This document shows, piece by piece, positions 8,468 to 18,543 of a stretch of 64,000 nt of DNA. Under the pieces are notes generated by a model, which made no database searches, was not told the origin of the DNA, and worked only from the letters and a program-made list of their open reading frames with translations. The position numbers and the translations under genes were made by a program. The stretch is from Pelagomonas calceolata (taxonomy: Eukaryota > Sar > Pelagophyceae > Pelagomonadales > Pelagomonadaceae): contig CAKKNE010000003.1 of the NCBI GenBank assembly GCA_918797485.1, positions 1,426,001-1,490,000 of the forward strand, written 5' to 3'. Position 1 is the first letter of the stretch; every line of letters begins with the position of its first letter.

Positions 8468-9676
8468 CTAGTAGCGCGAGCGGTACCCGCCACCGCTGTT
8501 CCCGTTCGGGCAGTCCCTCGACCAGTGGCCGCTCTGGCCGCACTTGAAGCAGTTGCCGCCGCCGCCGCCGCCGCCCGACGTCTTGCGCGCGCCGCCGCCG
8601 TATCCACTGGAACCGCCCCCGTAGGAGCCGCGCTTGCCCTTGCCCTTGTTGGGGCAGTCTCTCGACCAGTGGCCCTCTTGCCCGCAGATGAAGCACGTGT
8701 CTTTGCCGCCGCCGGAGCCGGCCTTGGACGTGCCAGCCGGCCGCGCGGAAGCCGTGCCGCCGCCCTGGGCCGGCATCTGGTTGCACCACTTGAAGAAGTC
8801 GCACGAGTCGCACCTGCGCGAATCGAGTCGCGTCGAGTCGCGTCGACGGCGTACGAGACGCCATCGCCGCGACGCTTGCGAGTCGAAGGTGAAGAAGGAC
8901 GCCGCGCGCCGACTTGTAGTACTTGCGGCCCGAGTTCTGCTCCGAGCGCGCCGTGCGGATGCTCAGCGGGCCGCAGCCCTTCTCGCAATCCCGCTGAGGA
9001 AATTCCTCCTCCTCGGGCTTGTCCGCTTCGGGCTTGTTGTTGGTGGGGCAGTCCTGCGCGGAACACGTCGCGTCGATGGCGTGTTGTTGAGATCTGACGC
9101 CCCCGCCACGCCATCGCCGCGAAGGATCAAGAGACACGGGAGTTGTACGCGCGCCCAGTGACCAGCGGCGCCGCACTTGAAGCAGTTCGCGTCCGACAGG
9201 GGCTTTTTGACCTCGTCGTCCCGCCCCCACTCCTCGGCGGACGACTTGCCCGACCACTCGTCGACCCACTTGAAGCAGGAGCAGACCGGACATTTATAAT
9301 AGTCGCGGTTCGGGTTGCGCTCCGAGTGCGACGTCAACTGGTTCATGCGGCCGCACTTCTTGTGCGGATTGTCGGGGCACATGGGCGCCTCGGCCGGCGC
9401 CGCGTCGACAGCCGGCGCGGTCTTGGCCTTCTTGGGGCAGTCCCTCGCCCAGTGGCCGATGCCGCCGCAGCGGAAGCACTTGCTCGTCGCCTCTTCCACA
9501 CCTTCGACCGGCGTTTCATCGTCGGATCGCGTGAAGGTCTTGGGCGCGGGGCGCTTCTTGGAGTCTTGGGCTTCGTACTCGGCGGCGGCGGCGTCGGCGG
9601 CCGCCTGGTCGTGCTCGGCCTGCTCGGCGATCATCGCTTCCTCCTCGTCCGGGTCGATGTCCCAGGGTCCATCCAT
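8468..9676 (-). CDS. CCHC zinc-knuckle and GRF zinc-finger protein
   Basis: Three exons (9676-9149, 9053-8914, 8813-8468), about 337 residues. Domains alternate: CCHC knuckle CFRCGGIGHWARDC, GRF finger (CGRMNQLTSHSERN, then DYYKCPVCSCFKWVDEW), CCHC CFKCGAAGHWARDC, second GRF (CGPLSIRTARSEQN, then KYYKCDSCDFFKWCNQ), then CCHC CFICGQEGHWSRDC and CFKCGQSGHWSRDC in a Gly-rich tail. These modules bind single-stranded DNA or RNA. Both introners cut inside zinc motifs, and splicing rebuilds HWARDCP and YYKCDSC exactly, which fixes the splice sites. The repeated CCHC-GRF unit points to internal duplication. Confidence 0.85.
8814..8913 (-). mobile_element. Introner 2 of the zinc-finger gene
   Basis: 100 bases, donor GTCGGCGC, acceptor TTCGCGCAG, phase 2. 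The inside has GTCGCGGCGATGGCGT facing ACGCCGTCGACGCGACTC. It sits within the codon for the Lys before the first Cys of the second GRF finger. Confidence 0.8.
9054..9148 (-). mobile_element. Introner 1 of the zinc-finger gene
   Basis: 95 bases, donor GTACAACT, acceptor GTTCCGCGCAG, phase 0. It carries CGCGGCGATGGCGTGG facing ACGCCATCGACGCGACG, the introner hairpin. It splits the second CCHC knuckle between HWAR and DCP. Confidence 0.82.
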
Positions 9677-9928
9677 GGTCGTCTAGATTTGCGGCGACTC
9701 TTGATAGCGCGCGCGCGGCTGGTGAATTTGATTTGACTGCCGGTGCTCTCAGTAGAACTCGATGGGAACGGCTCGAGCACAGCCGCGCGCTGGCAGGCAG
9801 GACGCAGCTGAGTCACTGGCAGTGCGCAGCGGTCACACAGGCGAGGCGGTGGACCAGGGCGTGCGACAGCGGGGTGCAAAATCGATGGGAACGAGCAGCC
9901 AAATCGATTCGTGCGGGGTCAGGACAAG

Positions 9929-10963
9929 CTACTTATGCTCCGCCGGCGCCGGCCCGCCGACCTCCTCGGGATACAAGGAGTCGAGGACGCCGTCGGCCGA
10001 GAGCCACCTTTCAATAGCCCGCGCCCGATCATCCGCGTCGAAGCCCGCGAGCGTCGCCGAGTCCAGCGGCGCGCCGGGCGCGTTTGATGTCCGCGCCTTC
10101 CCTCCCAGTCTCGCTGCGACACTTTCCGCCTCGACGGCCACCGCATCCCGTAGAGCGAGCTCTAAAGGTGTCCTCGAAGCCTTCCATTTCTCGTGCGCCT
10201 CGGTCACTTCCGCGAGATGCCGCTTCTCCACCTCCAACAATTTCTTGAGCTTCCGCGTGGCCTCCTTGAAGGTCGTATCGGCGTCCGGGGCTTTCTTTTC
10301 CTCGATTACAGGTGCCGGCGCGGGAGCTAGTAACGGAGGTAATGCGTCGCCCCTTGCCTTCGCCAGGGCCTCCTTCTCGTCGACCTCGCTCCTTAGAGAT
10401 GCATTCTCCTCCTTGACACTCACCAACTGCTTCACGAGCAAGGCTCGGTCGTCTTCCTGGCTCTCGAATTGTCTCGTGAGAAAGCCGTTCTCCCTACCTA
10501 GCCGCTGGTTCGCCTTGTCTAACACTTCAGCTCGTTGTTTCGCCGTCTTCGCTTCGTGCTCCAAGGCCGTGGCTCGAGCGATCCATTCTTTGGCGCCTTC
10601 GCCGGCCTTTCTTCGCTCCGCAGCTAGCTCGTCTTGGACCACTTGCAGCCTCCCGCGGAACCGCTTCAGTAAATCCGTCTCCTGGGCCTGCACGGCTGAA
10701 GCCGTCTCGCCCTGGACCAACCCCACGTTCTTGAGCACTTCCGCCTGCGCCTCCCTAATTTTGACCATGTTCGGGTCGCTCTTCATCCAGCTGATTTTGT
10801 CGTTTTTTAGTTGTCCAAGCTCCTTCCGCAGTTCTTCCAGCCGCATCTTGTAGACGCGCTCCCTTCTTATGAACTGCTCCTGTCTGTCTTTAAGGTCTCG
10901 TTCCACAGCGGAGATGTCATCTAAATCACTGCGCGTCGAGGCGGTGACGCCGCCATGGCTCAT
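9929..10963 (-). CDS. Coiled-coil protein, family not recognised
   Basis: 344 residues, single exon. Almost continuous predicted coiled coil from about residue 15 to 210 (for example FIRRERVYKMRLEELRKEL) and again from about 240 to 275, with Pro/Ala linkers between and an acidic C-terminal end EEVGGPAPAEHK. It resembles centrosomal or ciliary coiled-coil proteins in style only; no specific family could be named. Confidence 0.7.
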   Translation of the reverse strand: MSHGGVTASTRSDLDDISAVERDLKDRQEQFIRRERVYKMRLEELRKELGQLKNDKISWMKSDPNMVKIREAQAEVLKNVGLVQGETASAVQAQETDLLKRFRGRLQVVQDELAAERRKAGEGAKEWIARATALEHEAKTAKQRAEVLDKANQRLGRENGFLTRQFESQEDDRALLVKQLVSVKEENASLRSEVDEKEALAKARGDALPPLLAPAPAPVIEEKKAPDADTTFKEATRKLKKLLEVEKRHLAEVTEAHEKWKASRTPLELALRDAVAVEAESVAARLGGKARTSNAPGAPLDSATLAGFDADDRARAIERWLSADGVLDSLYPEEVGGPAPAEHK

Positions 10964-11330
10964 CTTGGCTGCCCTTGCGGCGGTGGCGTGGGGCGGAAGA
11001 AATGACCTCCCTCGGGCCAGTTATGGCGGCTACTGCGTTGCCGCGCGCGCCGAGCGCTGTGTTTTGCATGAAAGTCTCGGGTTTTCTCGGCAATCAACAA
11101 ATGAACGCGTCCGAGCCCACGGCCGAGGCCCTCCGGGGCCGCGGACGAGTCTTCGGACCCGGATCGAGGCGCACTGGAAAAGGCAAATTCACGCCGAGCC
11201 CTGGATCCGCAGGCGGCTCGGACGCCGGGAGCGGCGTACCTAAGGGCCCCGGGAAGCAGCCAGTGGGCTCGAAGCAGCCCACCGCGACGCCCGTCGACGC
11301 GACCGCGGCGGGGGCAGCCCCTAGGCCGCG
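10964..11330. other. Divergent promoter region
   Basis: Between the coiled-coil gene (minus) and the exchanger gene (plus). No gene or motif seen. Confidence 0.3.
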
Positions 11331-13109
11331 ATGGCGCCCGCACACACAGTGCTGGGCCTGGCCCTCCTCGCCACGCGCATCAGGGCGGACGAAACGGACG
11401 ACGACGCGACCGACAGCATCTTCATCGACCCCGACTCCTTCCCCGACGACTGGTACGGCGGCTTGCAATTGACGCAGCTGTTTTTGGCCTATTGCGTGAT
11501 CCTCTACTTTGGGTGCAACATGATTTCGGACGGCGCCGAGTTATTGATGCTCACGCCCTACTCCAAGCTTGTGGGAGCTGTTATTTTACCTATATTGGGT
11601 GCGGTACCAGATGGTGCTATCGTGCTCTTCTCGGGCATCGGGCCGGACGCGCAGACGAACTTGGATGTCGGTGTGGGTGCCTTAGCTGGTAGTACAGTGA
11701 TGCTCATCACGATCCCCTGGTTCCTCGCGATCTACGGCGGCCGCGTCGATCTTGATAGTAATGGTCAACCGAAGTACGCGACAAAGAAGAAGCGACTGAC
11801 CGAGGGCAACCTCTGGGACGCCGGCGTCTGTACGGGCGAGACTGGTAGCATTGTAGTGAGGAACATGGCCTACTGGATGGCGATTACTTCCATTCCTTAC
11901 TTGGTGATTGAGGTGGGTGCTTTGATAGCCGAAGCGGAGAACGGCGGCATCCTCAACCAGCAGAACCTGGACGACGTCACGCTGGAGTCGGAGGGCTCGC
12001 CCGAACGCGTCTATGCCATCGTGGGGACGCTGATGACCATCGGCTTCTTCCTGGCTTACTTGAAATACCAGAACGACCGCACGTCATCACCCTCGGTCGC
12101 GTCCAAGCAAGTCAGAGCGGTACAGAATACTGTGAGTGGTGGTCAGGGCTTGGTTGCCGCGGTGCGACCGTTGCTGGAAGCGATGGAGAAGCAGGAGCAA
12201 GAAATGTCCCAGACAGGCGCGTCGCAGTCGTTAATACAAGCCGAGAGCAAGAGGAGCATGACGATGCTGCAAAACGTCCTGCGACCCTTCTTCTCGAAAT
12301 ACGATGTGGACGGCTCGGGTACGCTAGAAACGTCGGAGCTCGGCCGAGTCTTCATGGACCTGAACGAACCGAAAAGTGCCCATGAGCTCGAGGCCCTGTT
12401 CAAAAATTTTGATACCGACCAGTCGGGCGAGATCTCCTTTGTGGAGTTCTGCGACGGCGTTCGTTCTTACATCGGGAAGAAGAAGGCCAACGAATCCGCT
12501 GCGGTAGATAGAACAAGTAGTAGAGTGGAGGAGGAGTCGAAAGAAGACGACGGCGACGAAAGCGAGGAGGAGGAGTGCCCCGACGAGTTCGCCCAGGAAA
12601 AATTCAAGACGATTGAGGAGCAGCAGGCCGCCATCAAACGATCTGCGGCTTACCTGTGTGGCGTCGGCACGATTGTGGTGCTCATTTTCAGTGATCCGAT
12701 CAGTGACGTGCTCACGGCCATAGGAGAACGCATCGGCGTGAACGCCTTCTACGTGGCGTTTGTCGTGGCACCCCTCATCACGAATGGAAGCGAATTGATG
12801 GCGTCCTACACCTTCGCGCAGAAGAAGACGATGAAGAGCATGACGGTCGCGTACGAGCAGTTGCTCGGCGCGGCGGTCATGAACAACACGTACTGCTTGT
12901 TCATCTTCCTCATACTCATCGCGACGCAGGGCCTGTACTGGAACTACACGGCCGAGGTCATCGCCATATTACTGGCGGAGCTCTGCGTTTTTGTGGTGGC
13001 CACGCAATTCAAGGTCCACACGATGAAGACGGCTTTAGCAGTGCTGGCCATCTACCCCGCGACGATTCTGGTCGTGTGGATGCTCGAGACGCTCGCGGGC
13101 ATCTCCTGA
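11331..13109 (+). CDS. Na+/Ca2+ exchanger-like protein with EF hands
   Basis: 592-residue single-exon membrane antiporter. A signal-like start (MAPAHTVLGLALLATRIRA) precedes the first transport half with the alpha-repeat region LVGAVILPILGAVPDGAIVLFSG. The cytosolic middle has two EF hands, DVDGSGTLETSELG and DTDQSGEISFVEF, then an acidic stretch. The second half has FVVAPLITNGSELMASYTF, the matching alpha repeat, and hydrophobic helices to the end. This order (TM half, EF-hand pair, TM half) is that of plant NCL-type exchangers, whose transport is tuned by Ca2+. Localisation (vacuole, plasma membrane or plastid) cannot be told. Confidence 0.85.
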   Translation: MAPAHTVLGLALLATRIRADETDDDATDSIFIDPDSFPDDWYGGLQLTQLFLAYCVILYFGCNMISDGAELLMLTPYSKLVGAVILPILGAVPDGAIVLFSGIGPDAQTNLDVGVGALAGSTVMLITIPWFLAIYGGRVDLDSNGQPKYATKKKRLTEGNLWDAGVCTGETGSIVVRNMAYWMAITSIPYLVIEVGALIAEAENGGILNQQNLDDVTLESEGSPERVYAIVGTLMTIGFFLAYLKYQNDRTSSPSVASKQVRAVQNTVSGGQGLVAAVRPLLEAMEKQEQEMSQTGASQSLIQAESKRSMTMLQNVLRPFFSKYDVDGSGTLETSELGRVFMDLNEPKSAHELEALFKNFDTDQSGEISFVEFCDGVRSYIGKKKANESAAVDRTSSRVEEESKEDDGDESEEEECPDEFAQEKFKTIEEQQAAIKRSAAYLCGVGTIVVLIFSDPISDVLTAIGERIGVNAFYVAFVVAPLITNGSELMASYTFAQKKTMKSMTVAYEQLLGAAVMNNTYCLFIFLILIATQGLYWNYTAEVIAILLAELCVFVVATQFKVHTMKTALAVLAIYPATILVVWMLETLAGIS

Positions 13110-13754
13110 CCTTTTTCCCCTTTTCCTAAGACCTCTTTTTGTCTGATCTAGGTACCCCCCATAACGGTTGGCCCCTCGGTATACTAGATACACAAGAAAG
13201 AAATTAGAGCTTCGCCGACGTGTCCGCGAGCACGTACCGCCACGCGCGAAGGCGGGCTGCTCCCACAACAAAAACTCGACGTTGCGCCGGTCGAAGATCG
13301 TGCTGCGGTGGCGGTCGGCATCGCTTGCGCCTGACGCGGCTCCGCGCGTAGCTCCGCGCGTGGCGCTTGCAGATGATGACAGTGATGCAGGCGTCCTCGG
13401 CGCGCGGCCAAGCGCTATTTTTCGTATCGCTCGCATCGATGCTGTCGAATGCGCCTCTCTGCAAGTACTTTGAGGCTGGCTGCAGCGTGTGCAGGTGTGG
13501 AGCTGTGGCGGCGTGCGGCAGCGCAGCGCTGGTCAGTCCGTCTTGTATGCGTTGTGCTCCGTACGCCACGCGCTCAGACGGCCCCAGTACCGCAGCGTCG
13601 CGCTGCTTTTTGCACAGCTCGCGTCGGCTAGCGTCCAGTAAGACACTAGCCAGCACGCCGGCTGCTGAAGAGAGCGTTGAACACAACCTTGTCACACGTC
13701 TAACACTGCCGCACAGATTGCGGAACAGCACTAAATCTGCAGCATCGCTGCTTT
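13110..13754. other. Intergenic, with promoter motif copy 2
   Basis: No convincing gene. The open frames here lack start context and family likeness. The GCTAG motif lies at 13627-13650, about 105 bases before the next start codon. Confidence 0.45.
13627..13650 (-). promoter_or_regulatory. GCTAG promoter motif, copy 2
   Basis: Reverse orientation: GCTAGCGTCCAG then TAAGACACTAGC on the plus strand. Upstream of the gene at 13755. Confidence 0.6.
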
Positions 13755-16717
13755 ATGCATCGATACGCCGCCGCATTACTCAGAAAACGCACTGCACCTC
13801 TCCTCTCAGTTCCTCTTGCTGCCAGACGACCTGCCGCGCCCTTGGCCGCAACCCTCCTCACGCGCGCGAGCGCGCACGCGCTGCGCAGCCGACCCATATC
13901 TGTCGACGTAAGTCAACAGCCGCTGGATTTGCTGTCCCGGCTCGGCGGCCTCGATACCGCTGCAGTTGATACGATGGCTTACGGCGACGACGTCGAGGAC
14001 CTATTAAACAACTACCCCACGGAGTACCGCGACGCGCTTGCACACCACCGCGAGCACGGCGCGCTACCAGGAAACTTTAACCTGCCGCGCGCCTTTGATT
14101 GGGCCGAACCCTACATGTTTCCTTCCGAACTGGGCAGTTACGCCACGAGTGATGAACGCCGCGACGGAAGCCAGTACTTCTCCGGTTCAAACTACATCCG
14201 CCTGACGACGCGCAGCGTCGACGCGGGGCACGACGCGTTCAACAGAGTGCTGCGCGCGCGCAAGGACAACTACATCGCTACGCGCAACGCCGAGAAGGCG
14301 GCGTACGACGAGCTGGTGACGCTCGTCCGGCGGGCCGCCCCGCAGAACGACACGGACGCGCGGTTCACCGCGCGCGAGGACGATAAGGCAGTGATTGACG
14401 CGCTCGCGGCGAAGGTCGAGCAGCTCGGCTTCGTGAAGGCGGGCCAGTCGCCGACGAAGATCCCGCCGGAGGAGTGGACCGCCGTCCAGCGCAAGGCGGC
14501 CGGCTTTTTGGGGGTGCCGAGCCGCGCGATGATGCTGGGTGGCAACACGCACTGCGTGTGCGAGGCGGGGCACGGCGGCGGCGGGCTCCATGCTTTCGCC
14601 ATGGTCATGGGCGACGACGCCGAGGCGCGCGCGGAAGGGATCGAGGAGCTGCGCTTGCTCGCCGCGCTCATCATGTTTTATTATAATAGGATGAACTACA
14701 AGGCGAGCGTGCCCGCGTCGGCCCTGTGCGCGAAGGTGTGGAAATCAAATTTCGAGGTGCCCCACGCCATCGACGCGTCCTTCTCTTTGTGGTCACAGCT
14801 GCTCGATGACGTGGAGGTTCCACGCCATCGATGCGACGTCTCGACTCACTGGTTGATATCCACACCAGGCGCGCGGTCGCGGCGGCGACGACGGAAGACG
14901 CGGTCGATAACGCGCGGATGAGCAACGTCGGCAGCGACATCGTCCAGCTCCAGCTGCGCCACAACGTCTCGCTCCGGGCGCCGAAGGCCATCTCGGCGTG
15001 GCAGATGGACCGCGCCGAGTTCTTGGAGCGGTTCTACGACGCGTCGGGCCCCTACGTGACGCTCTTCGGGCGCGGCATCACGAACGGCGGGACGGGCGCC
15101 CTCTGCTGCTCGTGCTGCTGCGTGGCCTGCGTCCTCGGCGTCGGCGGCGCCGTCGGCCTGGCCATGATGGCGTTGCTGAATCGCGGTCCGACGTACAAGC
15201 TCTTGACGCAAGGGTCGTCGGGCGGCGTCCAGAGACTCCTGGAGGGCGACGACCGCTGGAAGCGGCTCCTGACGCACGAGGCCATGGAGCTGCTGGACCC
15301 GAGCAGCGGCGTCTGCGTGGCGACGAGCAACGCGTTCAACGCGGCGAGCCGCGCGCGGACGGCGGTGGCCCGCGCCGACGCGCGCGCGTTAGCGCAGATG
15401 ACGCGGCGCGGCGTGTCGCTGGTGGCGGCGGCGGTGCCAGTTTCTCCGCGCCGCGTCGCCGCGACGCACCAGTTAGCCGCGCGCACGACGAGCCTCGCGC
15501 GGAAGGCTCTGAACAGGTGCGCACCCGGTTGGGCGAGGGTCGCGGCCGTGCGGGCTGCTCAAACTGTAGTGTTAGCTGGCCGTGGTGGCGGCGTCGCTGG
15601 TGCGGTGGCTCGAGCCCTCGCTGCTGGCTCGTTCGGCGTCGGCGCGCTCGCGGCCGCGGCCGACGCCGGTTCGCAAGCGGTCGGAAGCGGCTCCGGGGCG
15701 CTCGCCTCGTTGAAAGGAGCTGCTGATGTGGCGTCGATGGCGTTTTCTGCGTGCGGAATCGCCTGTGAAGTGCGGGCGTTGACGCGCATGACGGGCGTCC
15801 AGTGCACGCGCGACCTCGACCGCTTCGACTTCCGGGTACAACACCGGCGATTGACGACCATGGACGAGCTGGATCCATGGTCGTGGAGGACGCTCATGGA
15901 CCTCAACGACATCGGCATCCATCCGAACGCGTCGGAGCGAGTGCTGGTCGAGCAGTACGTGAACTACTTCTACAACTACTTCTACTTCCCGCCCGGAAGC
16001 GCTATTAACCCCGGGGAGAACGACTACAAAAACCTACTGATAGGCCTGAACTCGGCGCCGTACGGTCGGCTCCTCGTCCAGCAGTTAGTGAAGCCGCGGA
16101 ACGAGCGCGACTGGCCCTTCCTCGACGTGGACAAGGACGACGTCGTGTGCACGGAGAACTCGCACCTGCGCCTCTTATTATATGAGAGGCTTACCGAAAA
16201 GACGGTCGAAGCCGTGCTGCGGGACGAGGACGAGTGGGTGCTCGACAACTGCGGCCTGGCGCTCGACGCGACGGCGCGGTTGTTATATGCACGGAGGGGG
16301 GGCGTTCGGGTCTCGCTGCGCGACTCTCTCGAGGCGTGGTGCCGCCTCCCGAGCGGCTACGGTAAGAGAGCGGCCTCGAAATTCGAGACCGGAACGCGCC
16401 ACAAGGACGAGTCGCAACCGTCGGCGGACCTGGCTACCGACTACGCGACGGAGTCGGTACAGACGTTGCTGCGCTACGTCCGCGCGCAGGTGAAGGCTAC
16501 GATCGCCAAGCTGGTCCTGCCGTACTTCGACGAGGTCGACGAGGCGGTTCTTTCTTTGATGAAGAACCCGCGCTTCCAGCCGAAGGACGACGCGGGCCGC
16601 GAGTACCAGCGGCGCCACCTCGCGCGCCTCGGTGACAAGGAACACCAGCGCGCGCGCGACAACCTCGTCGCACTGGCGGCGACGAGCGAGTACGTCGCCG
16701 GCTCCAAAGAAGACTAG
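13755..16717 (+). CDS. Large protein of unknown function with central membrane segment
   Basis: Two exons (13755-14725, 14869-16717) give about 939 residues. The basic N terminus (MHRYAAALLRKRTAPLLSV...) could be a mitochondrial leader. A soluble region (75-325) precedes the introner. After it comes one strongly hydrophobic Cys-rich segment (GALCCSCCCVACVLGVGGAVGLAMMALL) near residue 400, then an Ala-rich region and a soluble C-terminal half with NYFYNYFYFPPGS. I recognise no family. The splice is fixed by frame and by the target duplication: ...PASAL joins RAVAAATTEDAV. It may be transcribed with the next gene, which starts 55 bases after this stop. Confidence 0.6.
14726..14868 (+). mobile_element. 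Introner in the unknown large gene, two-module type
   Basis: 143 bases. Donor octamer GTGCGCGA, then the element AGGTGTGGAAATCAAATTT..., two CACGCCATCGA modules, CTCACTGGTTGATATCCACACCAG. The octamer after the acceptor is GCGCGCGG (6 of 8 match to the donor copy). Splicing at the first duplication copy keeps phase 2; using the element's own GTGTGG would break frame. Confidence 0.88.
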
Positions 16718-16772
16718 CTGGACGCGGCGGCGCGGCCGCGGCCGCGTCGATGGCGTTGTGTGTAGTCATCCT

Positions 16773-17471
16773 ATGTATAAAGTCATACCCCCTAGCTTTT
16801 TTCGTTTTCGCACGGACCCGATCGCCGGGCGCGAGGAGTTGCGGATCGCCCACGGCGGCTTATCATGGACCCTACACACACCATCGAGGCGACGCCTGCT
16901 CGATGGCGTCGCGGTGCACCCGACTCACTGGTTGATCTGCACAGGCACCGGAACGAGTCGAGCGCACGATGTGCGGCTTGGAGACGTGACGATCTTGGAC
17001 ATTAACCGCCGACGCCCGGAGATCGGCCAGGAGGCGTTCGGCGCCAGATTGGCTCTCATCCCGCCGTCGGTGAAGAAGACGGGCGCGGCGCGAACAGATT
17101 CGTTCGACTTTTCACAGTCGGCGACCGCAAACGGCGTCGGCTGCACTACTGCGGCCGTCAACTACGCCTATGACACCGTCGCGGACCCTATGGTCTTCGC
17201 GGTCAGTGTTCGGCGGACGACCATCTTCTCCTACGCCGCGGAGTTTACCAAAGGAATCGTCAACAGCGTTGGATCTCTTGTGTTAACTGTGGTACAGGCA
17301 ACGATATTTCCGATGAAGGTGGTCATCTTGATTCTAGGCTTAAGCGTTCTTGTTGAAGTGGGGAATTTCATCATGAATTTGTTTGACCAATTCCGGCGGT
17401 ATTTATTGCGTCGGCGCGGGCGATCGGCTGGCGCACGCCGCCTCGGAAGCCCGCGCGGGAGTGGCGCGTGA
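16773..17471 (+). CDS. Unknown membrane protein, uncertain structure
   Basis: First ATG at 16773 (MYKVIPPSFFRFRTDP). With the introner removed the product is about 202 residues; unspliced it also stays open. The second half is more ordered: GDVTILDINRRRPEIGQEAF, VADPMVFAVSVRRTTIFSYA, then a membrane helix FPMKVVILILGLSVLVEVGNFIM followed by a basic tail (FRRYLLRRRGRSAG), a stop-transfer pattern. No family recognised. A downstream frame (to 17995) that lacks any ATG may be its last exon. Confidence 0.45.
   Translation: MYKVIPPSFFRFRTDPIAGREELRIAHGGLSWTLHTPSRRRLLDGVAVHPTHWLICTGTGTSRAHDVRLGDVTILDINRRRPEIGQEAFGARLALIPPSVKKTGAARTDSFDFSQSATANGVGCTTAAVNYAYDTVADPMVFAVSVRRTTIFSYAAEFTKGIVNSVGSLVLTVVQATIFPMKVVILILGLSVLVEVGNFIMNLFDQFRRYLLRRRGRSAGARRLGSPRGSGA
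16855..16944 (+). mobile_element. Introner with probable GC donor
   Basis: The core CACCATCGAGGCGACGCCTG, GCTCGATGGCGTCGC, GACTCACTGGTTGATCTGCACAG is clear and the acceptor at 16944 sets phase 1. No GT lies near the left end. GC at 16855 or 16858 keeps frame (90 or 87 bases, both multiples of three, no stop in frame). Confidence 0.65.
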
Positions 17472-17995
17472 CGTCGAGGTCGCCGGAGCGGGCCCCGCGG
17501 CCGCCGCGGCCGCCGTCTTTTCTCGACGCGAAAAGGGCCAGCGAGCCGAGTCCTCCCCGCACGCCGTCGCCGTGCCCACGACGAACGCCTGTTGACGCGC
17601 GCCTGGCCTTGCTCGACGAGATCACGCGACCGGAGACGCCGCCGCCCGCGCCGGAGCCCCAGTCGACGGGTTTGACGGCCGCGGACGGCGGCAGCCCCTC
17701 GACGTCAGCCGTGCCGGCCAACACGAACGCCGCCCTGCGCGCCCTGCTGAAGCAGAAGGACGCCCAGATCGCCGCACTTAAGGCTCAACTCGTGGGCCCC
17801 GCGCCCCGGCGGCCGCCGGTGCCGCAGACGACGCCGCCGAAGACGCCGTCGGGGAATGTCAGTATCGCGCGCCAGAGCCCCCGGAAGCGCCACGGCGCGC
17901 TGCTGGGACAGATCCGTGATATCCTTCATCTCGCGCACGCGCCGCGGCCCGCGGGGGCGGCGGCGCCCGCGCCCGCGGACGCGGTCGAGGCGTGA
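17387..17995 (+). CDS. Pro/Ala-rich open frame, probably a 3' exon
   Basis: Open in one frame from 17387 to the stop at 17995 with no in-frame ATG, so it is unlikely to be a separate gene. It reads a Pro/Arg/Ser-rich disordered region, then a short heptad stretch ALRALLKQKDAQIAALKAQL and a Pro/Ala tail. One workable join with the preceding gene is a GT at 17399 to an AG at 17478 (80 bases), giving RRSPERAPRPP, but this is a guess. Confidence 0.35.
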   Translation, partial: PIPAVFIASARAIGWRTPPRKPAREWRVTSRSPERAPRPPRPPSFLDAKRASEPSPPRTPSPCPRRTPVDARLALLDEITRPETPPPAPEPQSTGLTAADGGSPSTSAVPANTNAALRALLKQKDAQIAALKAQLVGPAPRRPPVPQTTPPKTPSGNVSIARQSPRKRHGALLGQIRDILHLAHAPRPAGAAAPAPADAVEA

Positions 17996-18051
17996 AACCG
18001 ACGGGTCGGGCGGCGTCGCGTCCGGGAATGGTGGCGCCCTGTGTGATTAAA

Positions 18052-18543
18052 TTAGCTCGTGTTGTTACTCGCCGGGGTTTTTTTGTCGGTTGCGCGCCGC
18101 GGGCGTAGGCCTGCGCGGCGCGCGGCGGCGCCCGGCGACCGCGCAGGCGATGCGGGTGGCCGGGGCGGCGGTAGCGGCAACGGCGCGTCGTCGACGTCCA
18201 TCGACACCTCGTGGGGCCGCCGCGTGTCGTCGCGCGTCGGCGGCGCGAGCCGCTCCCAAACGAGCTCCTCCTCGTCTGGGGTGGCCACGATATCTATCGT
18301 GCGGGCTGGTCTTCGCGGGCTCACGTCGACCTCGAGTACCGTCTCGACGTCGCCCGGCATTGAACTGGGTGCGGCGGAGTCCTGCTGCTGCGGCGCGCAG
18401 CAGAAGAGGTCGTAGATCCCAAAGTCGAGGCCGAAGTAGCTCGTCGCCGCCGGCGCGGGCGCGGGCGCCGCGTTTCGCGCGCGCCGCCGCCGTTCCGCGA
18501 AGTGCGTCCGCGACGAGTTCATCACCTCCTCGTAGGTGGTCAT
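18052..18543 (-). CDS. Small disordered protein, hypothetical
   Basis: 163 residues, MTTYEEVMNSSRTHFAERR at the start, a short hydrophobic/aromatic patch YFGLDFGIYDLFCC at about 36-49, then acidic and Pro/Arg-rich disorder to the end. No family recognised. Kept because the start context and frame are good and it fills the gap between two genes. Confidence 0.4.
   Translation of the reverse strand: MTTYEEVMNSSRTHFAERRRRARNAAPAPAPAATSYFGLDFGIYDLFCCAPQQQDSAAPSSMPGDVETVLEVDVSPRRPARTIDIVATPDEEELVWERLAPPTRDDTRRPHEVSMDVDDAPLPLPPPRPPASPARSPGAAARRAGLRPRRATDKKTPASNNTS

Noticed and set aside
13204-13731. Minus-strand open frame of 175 residues
   Set aside because: No family likeness, poor composition, overlaps the promoter motif and the upstream region of the plus-strand gene.
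13755-17995. Viral origin of the unknown membrane-protein block
   Set aside because: No capsid, polymerase or other hallmark motif was seen, and the introners show these genes have been treated as host genes.
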